The notes under the pieces were generated by a model that was not told the DNA's origin, made no database searches, and was given only the letters and a program-made list of their open reading frames with translations. From assembly GCA_016711225.1 (NCBI GenBank), contig JADJTK010000021.1:1-19685 (forward strand): a stretch of DNA of 19,685 bases. Reading direction: 5' to 3'. A program made the translations under genes and the position numbers. The stretch comes from Opitutaceae bacterium (lineage in GTDB: Bacteria > Verrucomicrobiota > Verrucomicrobiia > Opitutales > Opitutaceae). Of the stretch, positions 10,402 to 16,178 are shown in pieces (positions within the stretch are counted from its first letter, which is position 1; each line of letters starts with the position of its first letter).

Positions 10402-10854
10402 ATGCACCGTTTTCTTCCCTTTCTTCTCAGCACAGCGTTCATCTTGAGCGGATGCGTGACGCACCTTTCGTTGGAAACTATCGCGCAGAGACCGGTGAAG
10501 TTTTGAAAATACACAAGAGCGGGTTGTAATGTTGTCACGGTTATCTAGCGAATATCCCGTCGGGCGAATACATATTGCTTATAGTGTTCTGGGTTTCTCG
10601 TGACCGGAAGGGAAGCTACTGCACATAGCATCCTGCTCGAACACCCATCACCTCATTGCGTATGCGTGGGTGCGGAATTCTTGTTTTCGGCAGATTGGTC
10701 TGACGTTATTGTAGGATGGAATGGTGTCTTGAAACAAGAACCGTTGCCGACGATATTTCAGAAAGAAATAAAGACAGAGCCGAACAAGTCGTCACAGAAC
10801 AACGCCGGTAAAGTGTCGCCTCCGAACTCGGAGTCCACGGCCCGGCGTGTCTGA
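10402..10854 (+). pseudogene. Cassette 1: decayed lipoprotein gene
   Basis: The ATG at 10402, four bases after the recombination core, starts MHRFLPFLLSTAFILSGCVT, a signal peptide with lipobox LSGC. The frame ends at 10504-10506, but an alternative frame continues DAPFVGNYRAETGEVLKIHK (about 10450-10512). A third frame from GTG 10600 continues to 10854 with FLFSADWSDVIVGWNGVLKQ. At least two indels therefore interrupt what was probably one secreted lipoprotein gene. The last 25 or so codons, beginning EPNK, lie inside attC1. GC content is clearly lower than in the core genes. I do not recognise the family. It may be truly decayed or affected by sequence error. Confidence 0.5.
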
Positions 10855-10869
10855 ACTGAAGCGTTCGCC
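10779..10869 (+). other. attC site 1
   Basis: It starts GCCGAAC (10779-10785) and ends GTTCGCC (10863-10869). Inner arms AACGCCGG and CCCGGCGTG pair around a variable centre, as in an integron attC. Length 91 bp. Confidence 0.8.
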
Positions 10870-10874
10870 GAAAG

Positions 10875-11333
10875 ATGAAGATCCTGCCCCTCACCATCGG
10901 ATTGCTCTTTCTAGCCGGGTGCGCCGCGCACCATCCGGCGGAGTCCTATCCCGGTGAGCCCTGTGTCGATGCCGAGATTCTGTGTCACGATGGACTGGTG
11001 GCACCGCGCATCCAGGAGTTTCTTCCATCGGATCCCAAAAAAGAGATAGAGTTTGTGCGCTGGCTCGATGTGCAGTTCGAGATTCTCGCGCCCCAAGAAT
11101 ATGCAGGAAAGAAGATCGTCTTCCCGATAGATACCGCGACGGGGTTCCTGATCGAGGAAGGGAAGATTTACCGGATCAGTCTTCCGGTCTCAGTGATCCT
11201 CGGTCATCCGAAATTCATGGCGTACGATTTTCGTGCGCTCCAAAAAGCGGAGGCGAACAAGCCACCAGAGGCAATGGCGGTAAAGCGTCCGCCTTCCAAT
11301 CCATCCTCGGCACCCGCCATGCTTCACCTGTGA
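10875..11333 (+). CDS. Cassette 2: putative lipoprotein
   Basis: An intact 152-residue protein of unknown function. MKILPLTIGLLFLAGCAAHH carries a short signal peptide with lipobox LAGC (Cys16), so it is probably a lipid-anchored envelope protein. The body has a charged segment (KKEIEFVRWLDVQFEILAPQ) and then alternating beta-like stretches (KIVFPIDTATGFLIEEGKIY, ISLPVSVILGHPKF). The ATG is five bases after the attC1 core, with no obvious Shine-Dalgarno between. Residues 126-152 (ANKPPEAMAVKR...) are encoded by attC2 and are probably not part of the original fold. All motifs fit a single-gene integron cassette read in the array direction. Confidence 0.75.
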   Translation: MKILPLTIGLLFLAGCAAHHPAESYPGEPCVDAEILCHDGLVAPRIQEFLPSDPKKEIEFVRWLDVQFEILAPQEYAGKKIVFPIDTATGFLIEEGKIYRISLPVSVILGHPKFMAYDFRALQKAEANKPPEAMAVKRPPSNPSSAPAMLHL

Positions 11334-11341
11334 CGTTCGGC
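11252..11341 (+). other. attC site 2
   Basis: Starts GGCGAAC (11252-11258), ends GTTCGGC (11335-11341). Inner arms GCAATGGCGG and CCGCCATGC pair. 90 bp; contains the stop codon of the cassette 2 gene. Confidence 0.85.
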
Positions 11342-11348
11342 ACAAGAA

Positions 11349-11669
11349 ATGAGCATCACCGGAAGAGCGAAATTTGTCGGGTGGCGAAGGACCGTCCTCC
11401 TCGTCTATCTCGGTGCGTTCGTCGGCGGCGTACTACTGCTTACCGGGGTCTCGAATCGGTACCTCGTCTTTTCACTCTTCGCGTGGCTCATCGCGTCACA
11501 AGTGGTGCTGATTGCCGTCGGCATCATCGTGGCTTCGATTCGTTGCGACCGATGCAGTGGTCGAGTCAGCAAAGGTGCGATGCAGATGTTTTTCCAGGAC
11601 AGCTGCGCCTCGTGCGGGACACCAATCAAAGACGGGCCGAACCAGACGCCACATCCAACGACTCTATGA
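11349..11669 (+). CDS. Cassette 3: two-helix membrane protein with C-terminal zinc ribbon
   Basis: 106 residues, intact, no family recognised. Two hydrophobic helices span residues 14-33 and 39-61. They are followed by CDRC (Cys66, Cys69) and CASC (Cys86, Cys89), two CxxC pairs 16 residues apart that would make a small zinc ribbon on one face of the membrane. The ATG lies seven bases after the attC2 core. Residues 96-106 (PNQTPHPTTL tail) are encoded by attC3, with the stop inside the site. The combination of membrane anchor and zinc ribbon suggests a small regulatory or protein-binding module; that is inference only. Confidence 0.7.
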   Translation: MSITGRAKFVGWRRTVLLVYLGAFVGGVLLLTGVSNRYLVFSLFAWLIASQVVLIAVGIIVASIRCDRCSGRVSKGAMQMFFQDSCASCGTPIKDGPNQTPHPTTL

Positions 11670-11725
11670 TGCCCGATTTCCAATCAACGTCCGCGATTCG
11701 TCGTGGCTGAGCTGAGGCGTTCGGC
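11636..11725 (+). other. attC site 3
   Basis: Starts GCCGAAC (11636-11642), ends CTGAGGC then GTTCGGC (11719-11725). 90 bp. It is similar to attC site 8 over CCACATCCAACG and GTGGCTGAG. Confidence 0.85.
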
Positions 11726-11733
11726 AAAAGAAA

Positions 11734-12124
11734 ATGACCACCCTCGCGTTCTTCGTCGTACCGGATCAGGCAGCCGAGGAGCGTAGTTTTTGGCTGATGC
11801 TCCTCGTCATTCCGGCGATTTGCTGGCTGCTCTTGCGGTTAAGAAAGTGGCTTGGGGTGATTGCAGTGCCGATTGCGCTCTTCGTCGCGGGCTACTGCTT
11901 GATCCAAGTGAATAGTGCGATCCGGTGCCATATGCGCGAAGGTCCGGGATACTCATCCTTGGGCGCGTGGCTATCCTGACTATGGGTACATAGCGCTTGC
12001 ATTCACCACTGCCGTAGCTCCATTCATCGCGATCCGTACCGCGTATATATCGCGCAAAAATCGGCCGAACCAGCCACCAGAGGCAATGCCGGTTCAGCCT
12101 CCGCCTTCCAAGCAGTGTCCGTGA
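11734..12124 (+). pseudogene. Cassette 4: small multi-pass membrane protein, frameshifted
   Basis: The ATG at 11734 starts MTTLAFFVVPDQAAEERSFW, followed by two hydrophobic stretches (LMLLVIPAICWLLLRL and VIAVPIALFVAGYCLI). The frame stops at 11977-11979 (AWLS). The next frame continues GYPDYGYIALAFTTAVAPFI (about 11966-12025), a third membrane segment, then RKNRPNQPPEAM and a stop at 12122-12124 inside attC4. One extra base around 11940-11970 would explain the break. Joined, it is a protein of about 129 residues with three membrane segments. I do not recognise the family. The PNQ tail at the attC border is in the same reading phase as in cassettes 1, 2, 3 and 5, which supports the joined reading. 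Confidence 0.6.
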
Positions 12125-12153
12125 TCCGGCATGCCTCACCTGAATCGTTCGGC
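12064..12153 (+). other. attC site 4
   Basis: Starts GCCGAAC (12064-12070), ends GTTCGGC (12147-12153). Inner arms GGCAATGCCGG and CCGGCATGCC pair. 90 bp. Confidence 0.85.
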
Positions 12154-12159
12154 AAAAGT

Positions 12160-12666
12160 ATGAAATTCCGTCCGATTGAATCGAAGGACCTGTCGGAGAT
12201 TATCGAGGTTCGCGCGTCGACTCGCGAAAATCCTTTTTCTCGGGAGGCGCTTCGTCAGCTCGGTATCACAGAAGAATCGACGGCCGAGCTACTCCGCACG
12301 ACTCACCGCGGGTGGCTCTGCGAAGAAGAAGGAAGAATCGTCGGCTTGGCGATTGGTGATGGGAAGACTGGCGAGCTTTGGGTCACCGCCGTCTTGCCGG
12401 AGTTCGAACGACGAGGCGTCGGCGTGCGGCTGATCGATTCCGTCGAAGGATGGCTTTGGTCGCTGGGGTGGCAGGAGCTTTGGCTTTGGACATCGCCCGA
12501 TCGACAGAAGCGAGCATTCACCTTCTATCTGAAGCGCGGTTGGGGCGTCTCCGAATTGAAAGACGGCATTCTATTCATGAAGAAAAAACGGCCGAACCAG
12601 TCACTACAGCGAACGCCGGATACGGAGCCCGATTCTTCGGCAGAGTCCGATTCCCGGCGCTGCTGA
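12160..12666 (+). CDS. Cassette 5: GNAT-family N-acetyltransferase
   Basis: 168 residues, intact. MKFRPIESKDLSEIIEVRAS is a typical GNAT N-terminus (beta1-alpha1). WLCEEEGRIVGLAIGD is the beta2-beta3 hairpin, and LWVTAVLPEFERRGVGVRLI (residues 73-92) holds the acetyl-CoA pyrophosphate loop R-R-G-V-G-V. AFTFYLKRGWGVSE matches the C-terminal 'FY-x-x-x-GF' region. It would transfer an acetyl group to an amine on a small molecule or protein; the acceptor is unknown. The ATG at 12160 follows the attC4 core by six bases; a longer frame from 12115 would start inside attC4 and is rejected. Residues 144-168, beginning RPNQSLQRTP, are attC5-encoded. Resistance GNATs are classic cassettes, but nothing ties this one to a drug. 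Confidence 0.85.
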   Translation: MKFRPIESKDLSEIIEVRASTRENPFSREALRQLGITEESTAELLRTTHRGWLCEEEGRIVGLAIGDGKTGELWVTAVLPEFERRGVGVRLIDSVEGWLWSLGWQELWLWTSPDRQKRAFTFYLKRGWGVSELKDGILFMKKKRPNQSLQRTPDTEPDSSAESDSRRC

Positions 12667-12681
12667 CCTGAGGCGTTCGGC
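12591..12681 (+). other. attC site 5
   Basis: Starts GCCGAAC (12591-12597), ends GCTGACCTGAGGC then GTTCGGC (12675-12681). Inner arms GCGAACGCCGG and CCGGCGCTGC pair. 91 bp. Confidence 0.85.
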
Positions 12682-12692
12682 GAAAGAAGACC

Positions 12693-12947
12693 ATGTCCTG
12701 GAATTCAAAAGAACCGAGGTGGCACGGAGCGAAGAAGCCGCGTGTGGCACCGGCGATGTTCGTGATCAATGGCCAAGAGTTTGACCGCGTGCCCTACGGT
12801 GAAGGATCAGACGATCTACCGCATCCGAAGTGCGACGACTGCGGTGTGCCAAAAGGGAAGTTGCACGTGATCGGCTGCGATCTGGAGCCGTGCCCACGCT
12901 GTGGAGGCCAGGCGATTTCCTGCGACTGTTTCTACGACGATGACTGA
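12693..12947 (+). CDS. Cassette 6: small cysteine-rich zinc-binding-like protein
   Basis: 84 residues, intact. The N-terminus is basic (WNSKEPRWHGAKKPR), and FVINGQEFDRVPYG forms a likely beta hairpin. The second half is a cysteine cluster: CDDC, then KLHVIGCDLEPCPRCGGQ and ISCDCF, giving nine cysteines plus a histidine that could bind one or two zinc ions. This 'H-V-x-G-C-D-x-E-x-C-P-x-C-G-G-Q' pattern is one I associate with small uncharacterised proteins; no function is known to me. The ATG is 11 bases after the attC5 core. Unlike cassettes 2, 3 and 5, its stop codon (12945-12947) falls before attC6. Confidence 0.75.
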   Translation: MSWNSKEPRWHGAKKPRVAPAMFVINGQEFDRVPYGEGSDDLPHPKCDDCGVPKGKLHVIGCDLEPCPRCGGQAISCDCFYDDD

Positions 12948-12965
12948 CACCGGAAAGAAGACCCG

Positions 12966-13057
12966 GCCGAACCAGACACTACTGCGCAACGCCGGTAGAA
13001 GCGTCCATTTTCCAAGCGACGTCCGATTCCCGGCGTGGCAGACCTGAGGCGTTAGCC
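12966..13057 (+). other. attC site 6
   Basis: Starts GCCGAAC (12966-12972), ends CTGAGGC then GTTAGCC (13051-13057). Inner arms GCGCAACGCCGG and CCGGCGTGGC pair. 92 bp. Confidence 0.85.
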
Positions 13058-13277
13058 GATATAGAGTCCGCCACTTCGACAAATTGCCCGATGTTTTTTT
13101 TCGACCAAAAGTTCGCCAGGGATGAGCTCCGGTCCGCGGTGAGTGTGGTCGGTTCTGCGTCGGCGGAGTCGGGCGAAGCCGCAAGCGCTGCGACGACAGT
13201 CCGGGGTTCCCGGAATTCCGGAGAAGAAGATGCAAGCCCTGCGGCGAGAGTCCGCGGCTGCGTTTCGGAAAACCGGA
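13058..13277 (+). other. Cassette 7: no convincing gene, internal imperfect repeat
   Basis: The stretch between the attC6 core and attC7 holds no start-proximal frame of protein-like composition. The only plus-strand frame (ATG 13091) reads serine/alanine/arginine-rich sequence and no known motif. Two copies of a unit of about 45 bases lie head to tail: one from 13181 beginning GCAAGCGCTGCGACGACAGT, the other from 13232 beginning GCAAGCCCTGCGGCGAGAGT. Both run on to a GGAAxxCCGGAG end. It may be a non-coding cassette. Confidence 0.5.
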
Positions 13278-13368
13278 GGCTAACCAGCGGCCAGAGCGCA
13301 ACGGCGGTTCAGCGCCCGCTTTTCAATCTCGATCCGCGGCCCGCCGTGGCTCATCCGTAACGTTGGCC
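13278..13368 (+). other. attC site 7
   Basis: Starts GGCTAAC (13278-13284), ends GTTGGCC (13362-13368). Inner arms GCGCAACGGCGG and CCGCCGTGGC pair. 91 bp. Its left end is the complement of the attC6 right end (GTTAGCC). Confidence 0.8.
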
Positions 13369-13373
13369 GAAAG

Positions 13374-13973
13374 ATGAAGCGCCTTCTATCAGTTCTCGCA
13401 GCAGTCCTCGTTTCCACACTCACCGGCTTTGCTGAAGCTCCTCCGATGAAGACTATCGCATACCGTGGCGGCGTCATCAGTTTCCGCATCCCAGCGGACT
13501 GGAAGGAAGAGTATCAGCCAGCAGGCGGCGGCATGTTCTATAGCGAGCGCTCTGGTGCCGGCACGCTGCGACTGAATGTGCTGACGTTTGAGGCGCCGGC
13601 TGGGAAGTTGGCCGCCGATGGGTATACCCATTTTGCGGCGTCACCGCTCGCGTCCGGAGAGCGCCTGATCAAGACGGCGCTCGGCGATGGCGTGAAGGTC
13701 TTCAAGAAGGAAGTCGAAGAAGAGAAGACTCAGCTCGACATCTACTGTTGGACCGTCGCGCATTGTGCGCCGCCGCAGAAGCTCTACCTCGCGAATTTCA
13801 CCTGGGTGATTCTCCGAAGCCAAAGCGAAGATCCAGAGTTCCAGAAAGAGATCGAGCTTCTGACCGAGGAGATCTCGAAGGGCGGCAAAAGGGGTCAGGT
13901 TGTAAGATTCGAAATTCCGGCTTTCCTACTCCTTGCACCCCGTTCCGACCATGCCCCGAAAACTCCGACTTGA
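13374..13973 (+). CDS. Cassette 8: exported protein, C-terminus replaced by transposable element
   Basis: MKRLLSVLAAVLVSTLTGFA is a signal peptide with likely cleavage after FAEA. The mature protein has ISFRIPADWKEEYQPAGGGM, then beta-rich segments and KLYLANFTWVILRSQSEDPE near residue 136-155. The layout (signal peptide, then a beta-strand 'ADW' segment) resembles small periplasmic proteins of the PsbP/DUF1795-like type, but I would not assign a family. The ATG is five bases after the attC7 core. Genuine coding ends about residue 171 (KGG, base 13886); residues 172-199 come from the terminal repeat and leader of the inserted Y1-transposase element. The original C-terminus is therefore lost or lies downstream of 14931, where I cannot identify it. 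Confidence 0.7.
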   Translation: MKRLLSVLAAVLVSTLTGFAEAPPMKTIAYRGGVISFRIPADWKEEYQPAGGGMFYSERSGAGTLRLNVLTFEAPAGKLAADGYTHFAASPLASGERLIKTALGDGVKVFKKEVEEEKTQLDIYCWTVAHCAPPQKLYLANFTWVILRSQSEDPEFQKEIELLTEEISKGGKRGQVVRFEIPAFLLLAPRSDHAPKTPT

Positions 13974-14931
13974 GTTCCCCGGTGCCTGCACCACGTGATC
14001 AACCGGGGAAACTACCGCGCCGACATCTTCGCCTCCGAAGGCGCCAAGATGGCGTTCGAATCCTGCCTGTTCGAAGCCTGCGAAAGATCCGGTTGGAAGC
14101 TGCATGCCTTCGTCATCATGACGAACCACTATCACTTGGCCCTCGAGACGCCGGACGGGAATCTTGTGAGGGGCATGCAGTGGTTGCAGGCGACATTTGC
14201 CAATCGATTCAACCGATTCCGAGGAGAGTGCGGACACCTCTTCCAAGGCCGCTACAAGGCGTTGCTGGTCGAGGACGACGGTCCCCTCGGACAAGTCTGC
14301 CACTACATCGACCTGAATCCCGTCCGCGCCGGCATTGTCCAAACGGAGCAGTTGTCCGAATACCGCTATTCGAGCTACTGGTATCTCACCCAGCCGAAGC
14401 TGCGCCCGGCGTTCCTCGACCTGAGCACCGCGCTCGTTGAGGCTGGTGGACTCACCGATACGCCCGCAGAGCACCGAACCTATGCCGATTTCCTCGCTTG
14501 GCAGGCGCAGGACGGGCCGGCGGGGAAGAACGCGGCCTACGTCTCGATGAGCAAGGGGTGGGCACTTGGCTCTGCCGGCTTCAAAAGGGATCTCATCAAA
14601 GATCACGCGCTGGCGGCCATCGCGCGAGCCTGGGAGTCGACCGGTGCCCGCGAGATTCGGGAGCAGGCATGGCAGGAGCAATTGAAGGACCTGCTGGGCC
14701 GAGCTGGCAAAACAGCCTCCGACATAGCGGCGGACCGAAAGGGCGCTTCCTGGAAGGTGGAGATGGCCACGGCGCTGAAACGGCACTGCCAAGCCCCCAA
14801 CGGTTGGATCGCCGAGCAACTGCACATGGGGAGCGGCGCGGCTGTCAGCCAATACGTCTCCGTCGCCAGGCGCGAGGCAGCGTCACCAGGAATGCGGAAG
14901 TGATTCAATTACTTCCAATCTGACTCCTTTT
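13887..14931 (+). mobile_element. Y1/REP-associated-type transposase element with imperfect terminal inverted repeats
   Basis: AAAAGGGGTCAG at 13887-13898 is mirrored by CTGACTCCTTTT at 14920-14931 (11 of 12 pairs). Weaker pairing continues inward (GTTGTAAG against ATTGGAAG), giving ends of about 20-25 bases around a single transposase gene. No target duplication is visible, as expected for single-strand HUH transposition. The element sits in the 3' part of the cassette 8 gene. Exact ends are uncertain by a few bases. Confidence 0.65.
13951..14903 (+). CDS. REP-associated tyrosine transposase-like (Y1_Tnp), one frameshift near start
   Basis: The ATG at 13951 gives MPRKLRLEFPGAC, the usual start of this family. 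A missing base near 13994 breaks the frame; restoring one base gives YHVINRGNYRADIF and continues uninterrupted. The HUH motif is HLALETP preceded by FVIMTNHYH (about 14109-14146), whose His-x-His binds the metal. FQGRYKALLVEDD and YIDLNPVRAGIVQ (about 14241-14340) are also family hallmarks, and one of these tyrosines should be the nucleophile. The C-terminal part (from about 14580) is an extension with a helix-turn-helix-like segment NGWIAEQLHMGSGAAVSQYV. The enzyme would cut and rejoin single-stranded DNA. About 317 residues once corrected. The one-base defect may be sequence error, so activity cannot be judged. Confidence 0.85.
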
Positions 14932-15182
14932 GATCCTTTAACTCCTTTGGATCCGACCGCTTTTGGGATAATGGCCGAGCCAGGCCTCCTGCAGGGAGAC
15001 GACCCAGGTTTTGCGGCACGCAAAACCTCAGGCCTCACAGCACGTTTCTGTTCGTGAGCTCGCCGTTTTGACTCCAGCTTCCTTCCCACGGCGCCTCGCG
15101 GCGTCGCAGTTGCTTTCGTCTAATGATTTAGTTTTGGATTCGCACATCGAAGACTTTCACTTCTTGGTTCACGGTCATGTCG
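14932..15182 (+). other. Unassigned cassette remnant between the Y1 element and attC 8
   Basis: Frames here are short and have no recognisable motif. The notable structure is a perfect 10-bp hairpin, AGGTTTTGCG (15006-15015), loop GCA, CGCAAAACCT (15019-15028), bracketed by AGGCCT copies at 14982-14987 and 15030-15035. No T-run follows. The stretch may be the far side of cassette 8 or the end of another cassette whose attC was lost. Confidence 0.4.
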
Positions 15183-15275
15183 GGCGCACACCAGGCACCA
15201 CATCCAACGCCTCTATAATGTCCGTCTTCCAATCACTATTCTTCAATTCGGCGTGGCTGAGTTGATGCGTTCGGC
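15183..15275 (+). other. attC site 8
   Basis: The left end is degenerate (GGCGCAC near 15183-15189); the right end is GTTCGGC (15269-15275). It aligns with attC 3 through CCACATCCAACG (15197-15208) and GCGTGGCTGAG. About 93 bp. A damaged left core may impair recombination. Confidence 0.7.
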
Positions 15276-15279
15276 AAAC

Positions 15280-15636
15280 ATGAAGCACCCCACGAAAGCA
15301 ACAGGTGATTGGAGGATGAAGCGCGTGGTATTCGATACGGGCGCCGCGTGCGTTGCCGTGGCGTTTCTGGAAAAGCAAGGCGCACTGTCGCTGGCGATGC
15401 GTTGGAACGAAGGGCAGGATGTGACGAAAGACGGGAAGTTCGCTTATCGATTAGAGTCGCCACACGGAGAGAGCACCGGATGGGTGATATTGCCGTGGGA
15501 CTTTGCGAGCGTGGTTGGGAAGACCCTGATCGAGAAGCAGGTAGCTGGCGCGCGCGGATTTGATTCAGCCGGATACCGACTCCTAAAGAAGTGGCTGCTT
15601 GAGCGCGAAGCGATCCACGATGGTTTCTCGTTGTGA
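15280..15636 (+). CDS. Cassette 9: hypothetical protein
   Basis: 118 residues, intact, family not recognised. The ATG at 15280 is four bases after the attC8 core; a longer frame from 15253 would start inside the attC and is rejected. A second ATG at 15316 (MKRVVFDTGAACVAVAFLEK) is an alternative start. The sequence alternates beta-like segments (ALSLAMRWNEGQ, FAYRLESPHGESTGWVILPW) with a C-terminal helix (YRLLKKWLLEREAIHDGFSL) and has no signal peptide or membrane segment, so it is probably cytosolic and small. The stop at 15634-15636 is 13 bases before attC9. Confidence 0.65.
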   Translation: MKHPTKATGDWRMKRVVFDTGAACVAVAFLEKQGALSLAMRWNEGQDVTKDGKFAYRLESPHGESTGWVILPWDFASVVGKTLIEKQVAGARGFDSAGYRLLKKWLLEREAIHDGFSL

Positions 15637-15649
15637 CCCGAAGAAAGAT

Positions 15650-15741
15650 GCCCAACCCGTCCCTACAGCGCAATGCCTCTACGATGTCCTCCTCAACTAT
15701 AAAGTCCCCAGTTCGGCATGGCTGACCTGGAGCGGTTCGGC
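15650..15741 (+). other. attC site 9
   Basis: Starts GCCCAAC (15650-15656), ends GTTCGGC (15735-15741). Inner arms GCGCAATGCC and GGCATGGC pair. 92 bp. Confidence 0.8.
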
Positions 15742-15750
15742 AGAAACCGA

Positions 15751-16178
15751 ATGCCTTCCCTGATCCATCACATGACGGTGATTCAGTATTTCCGGTATGG
15801 CCGGCCCTGAGAGGAGCATACGGTACTATCGCCATCATGGTCCGACGTCGAAGCGGCCATCCGCCGAATGGACAACTATTGCTTTCCTATCGTGCAGCTG
15901 AACCGCACTGAAAATGAGGAAGACGAGCAGATCTTCAATATTTTCGGGGTGAAGGCAGATACTCCCTCGCGCATATGATGGGCGACTGGCAGTACGTGGA
16001 CCCCAAAGGAAGCAAAGCAGAGGCGAGGCTGTGGGAGAGTGATCAGGGCTATTTTTGCGAGGAGCGGAATATCCTCACCGACATTGAGAAGGTCCTCAGG
16101 ATCACGAGGGCATTCTGGGAGAGTGGATCATACGATCACCTCGATGAAATCGGGCTCTTCCGGAATCTTAGTGGCTAG
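15751..16178 (+). pseudogene. Cassette 10: Imm1-like immunity protein gene, broken and interrupted by an ISL3 element
   Basis: The ATG at 15751 (or 15772, MTVIQYFRYGRP) is nine bases after the attC9 core. In the same frame, after one TGA at 15808-15810, comes SWSDVEAAIRRMDNYCFPIV (around 15838-15897) and then DEQIFNIFG. One missing G near 15947 shifts to GRYSLAHMMGDWQYVDPKGS. The order 'W-x-x-V/L-E-x-A-I-x-x-M/L-D', a hydrophobic strand, 'G-G-E-G-R-Y' and 'W-x-Y-x-D' is that of Imm1-type immunity proteins, which bind and neutralise secreted polymorphic toxins. The family call is from pattern memory. The ISL3 element entered at the 3' end: deleting it and one TGAAATCG copy gives ...YDHLDEIA and TGA (17510-17512), so the last 10 residues now come from the IS. 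No cognate toxin is in the window. Confidence 0.55.
16145..16152 (+). repeat. Target-site duplication of the ISL3 element, left copy
   Basis: TGAAATCG directly abuts the left inverted repeat and is repeated exactly at 17500-17507. An 8-bp duplication is the usual size for ISL3-family transposition. Confidence 0.9.

Noticed and set aside
12115..12159. Upstream start for the GNAT gene
   Set aside because: These codons lie within attC4 and the recombination core; the family N-terminus begins at the ATG at 12160.
15808..15810. In-frame TGA in the Imm1-like gene read as selenocysteine
   Set aside because: The gene carries another indel, the position is not a redox motif, and I see no SECIS-like hairpin; mutation or sequence error is more likely.
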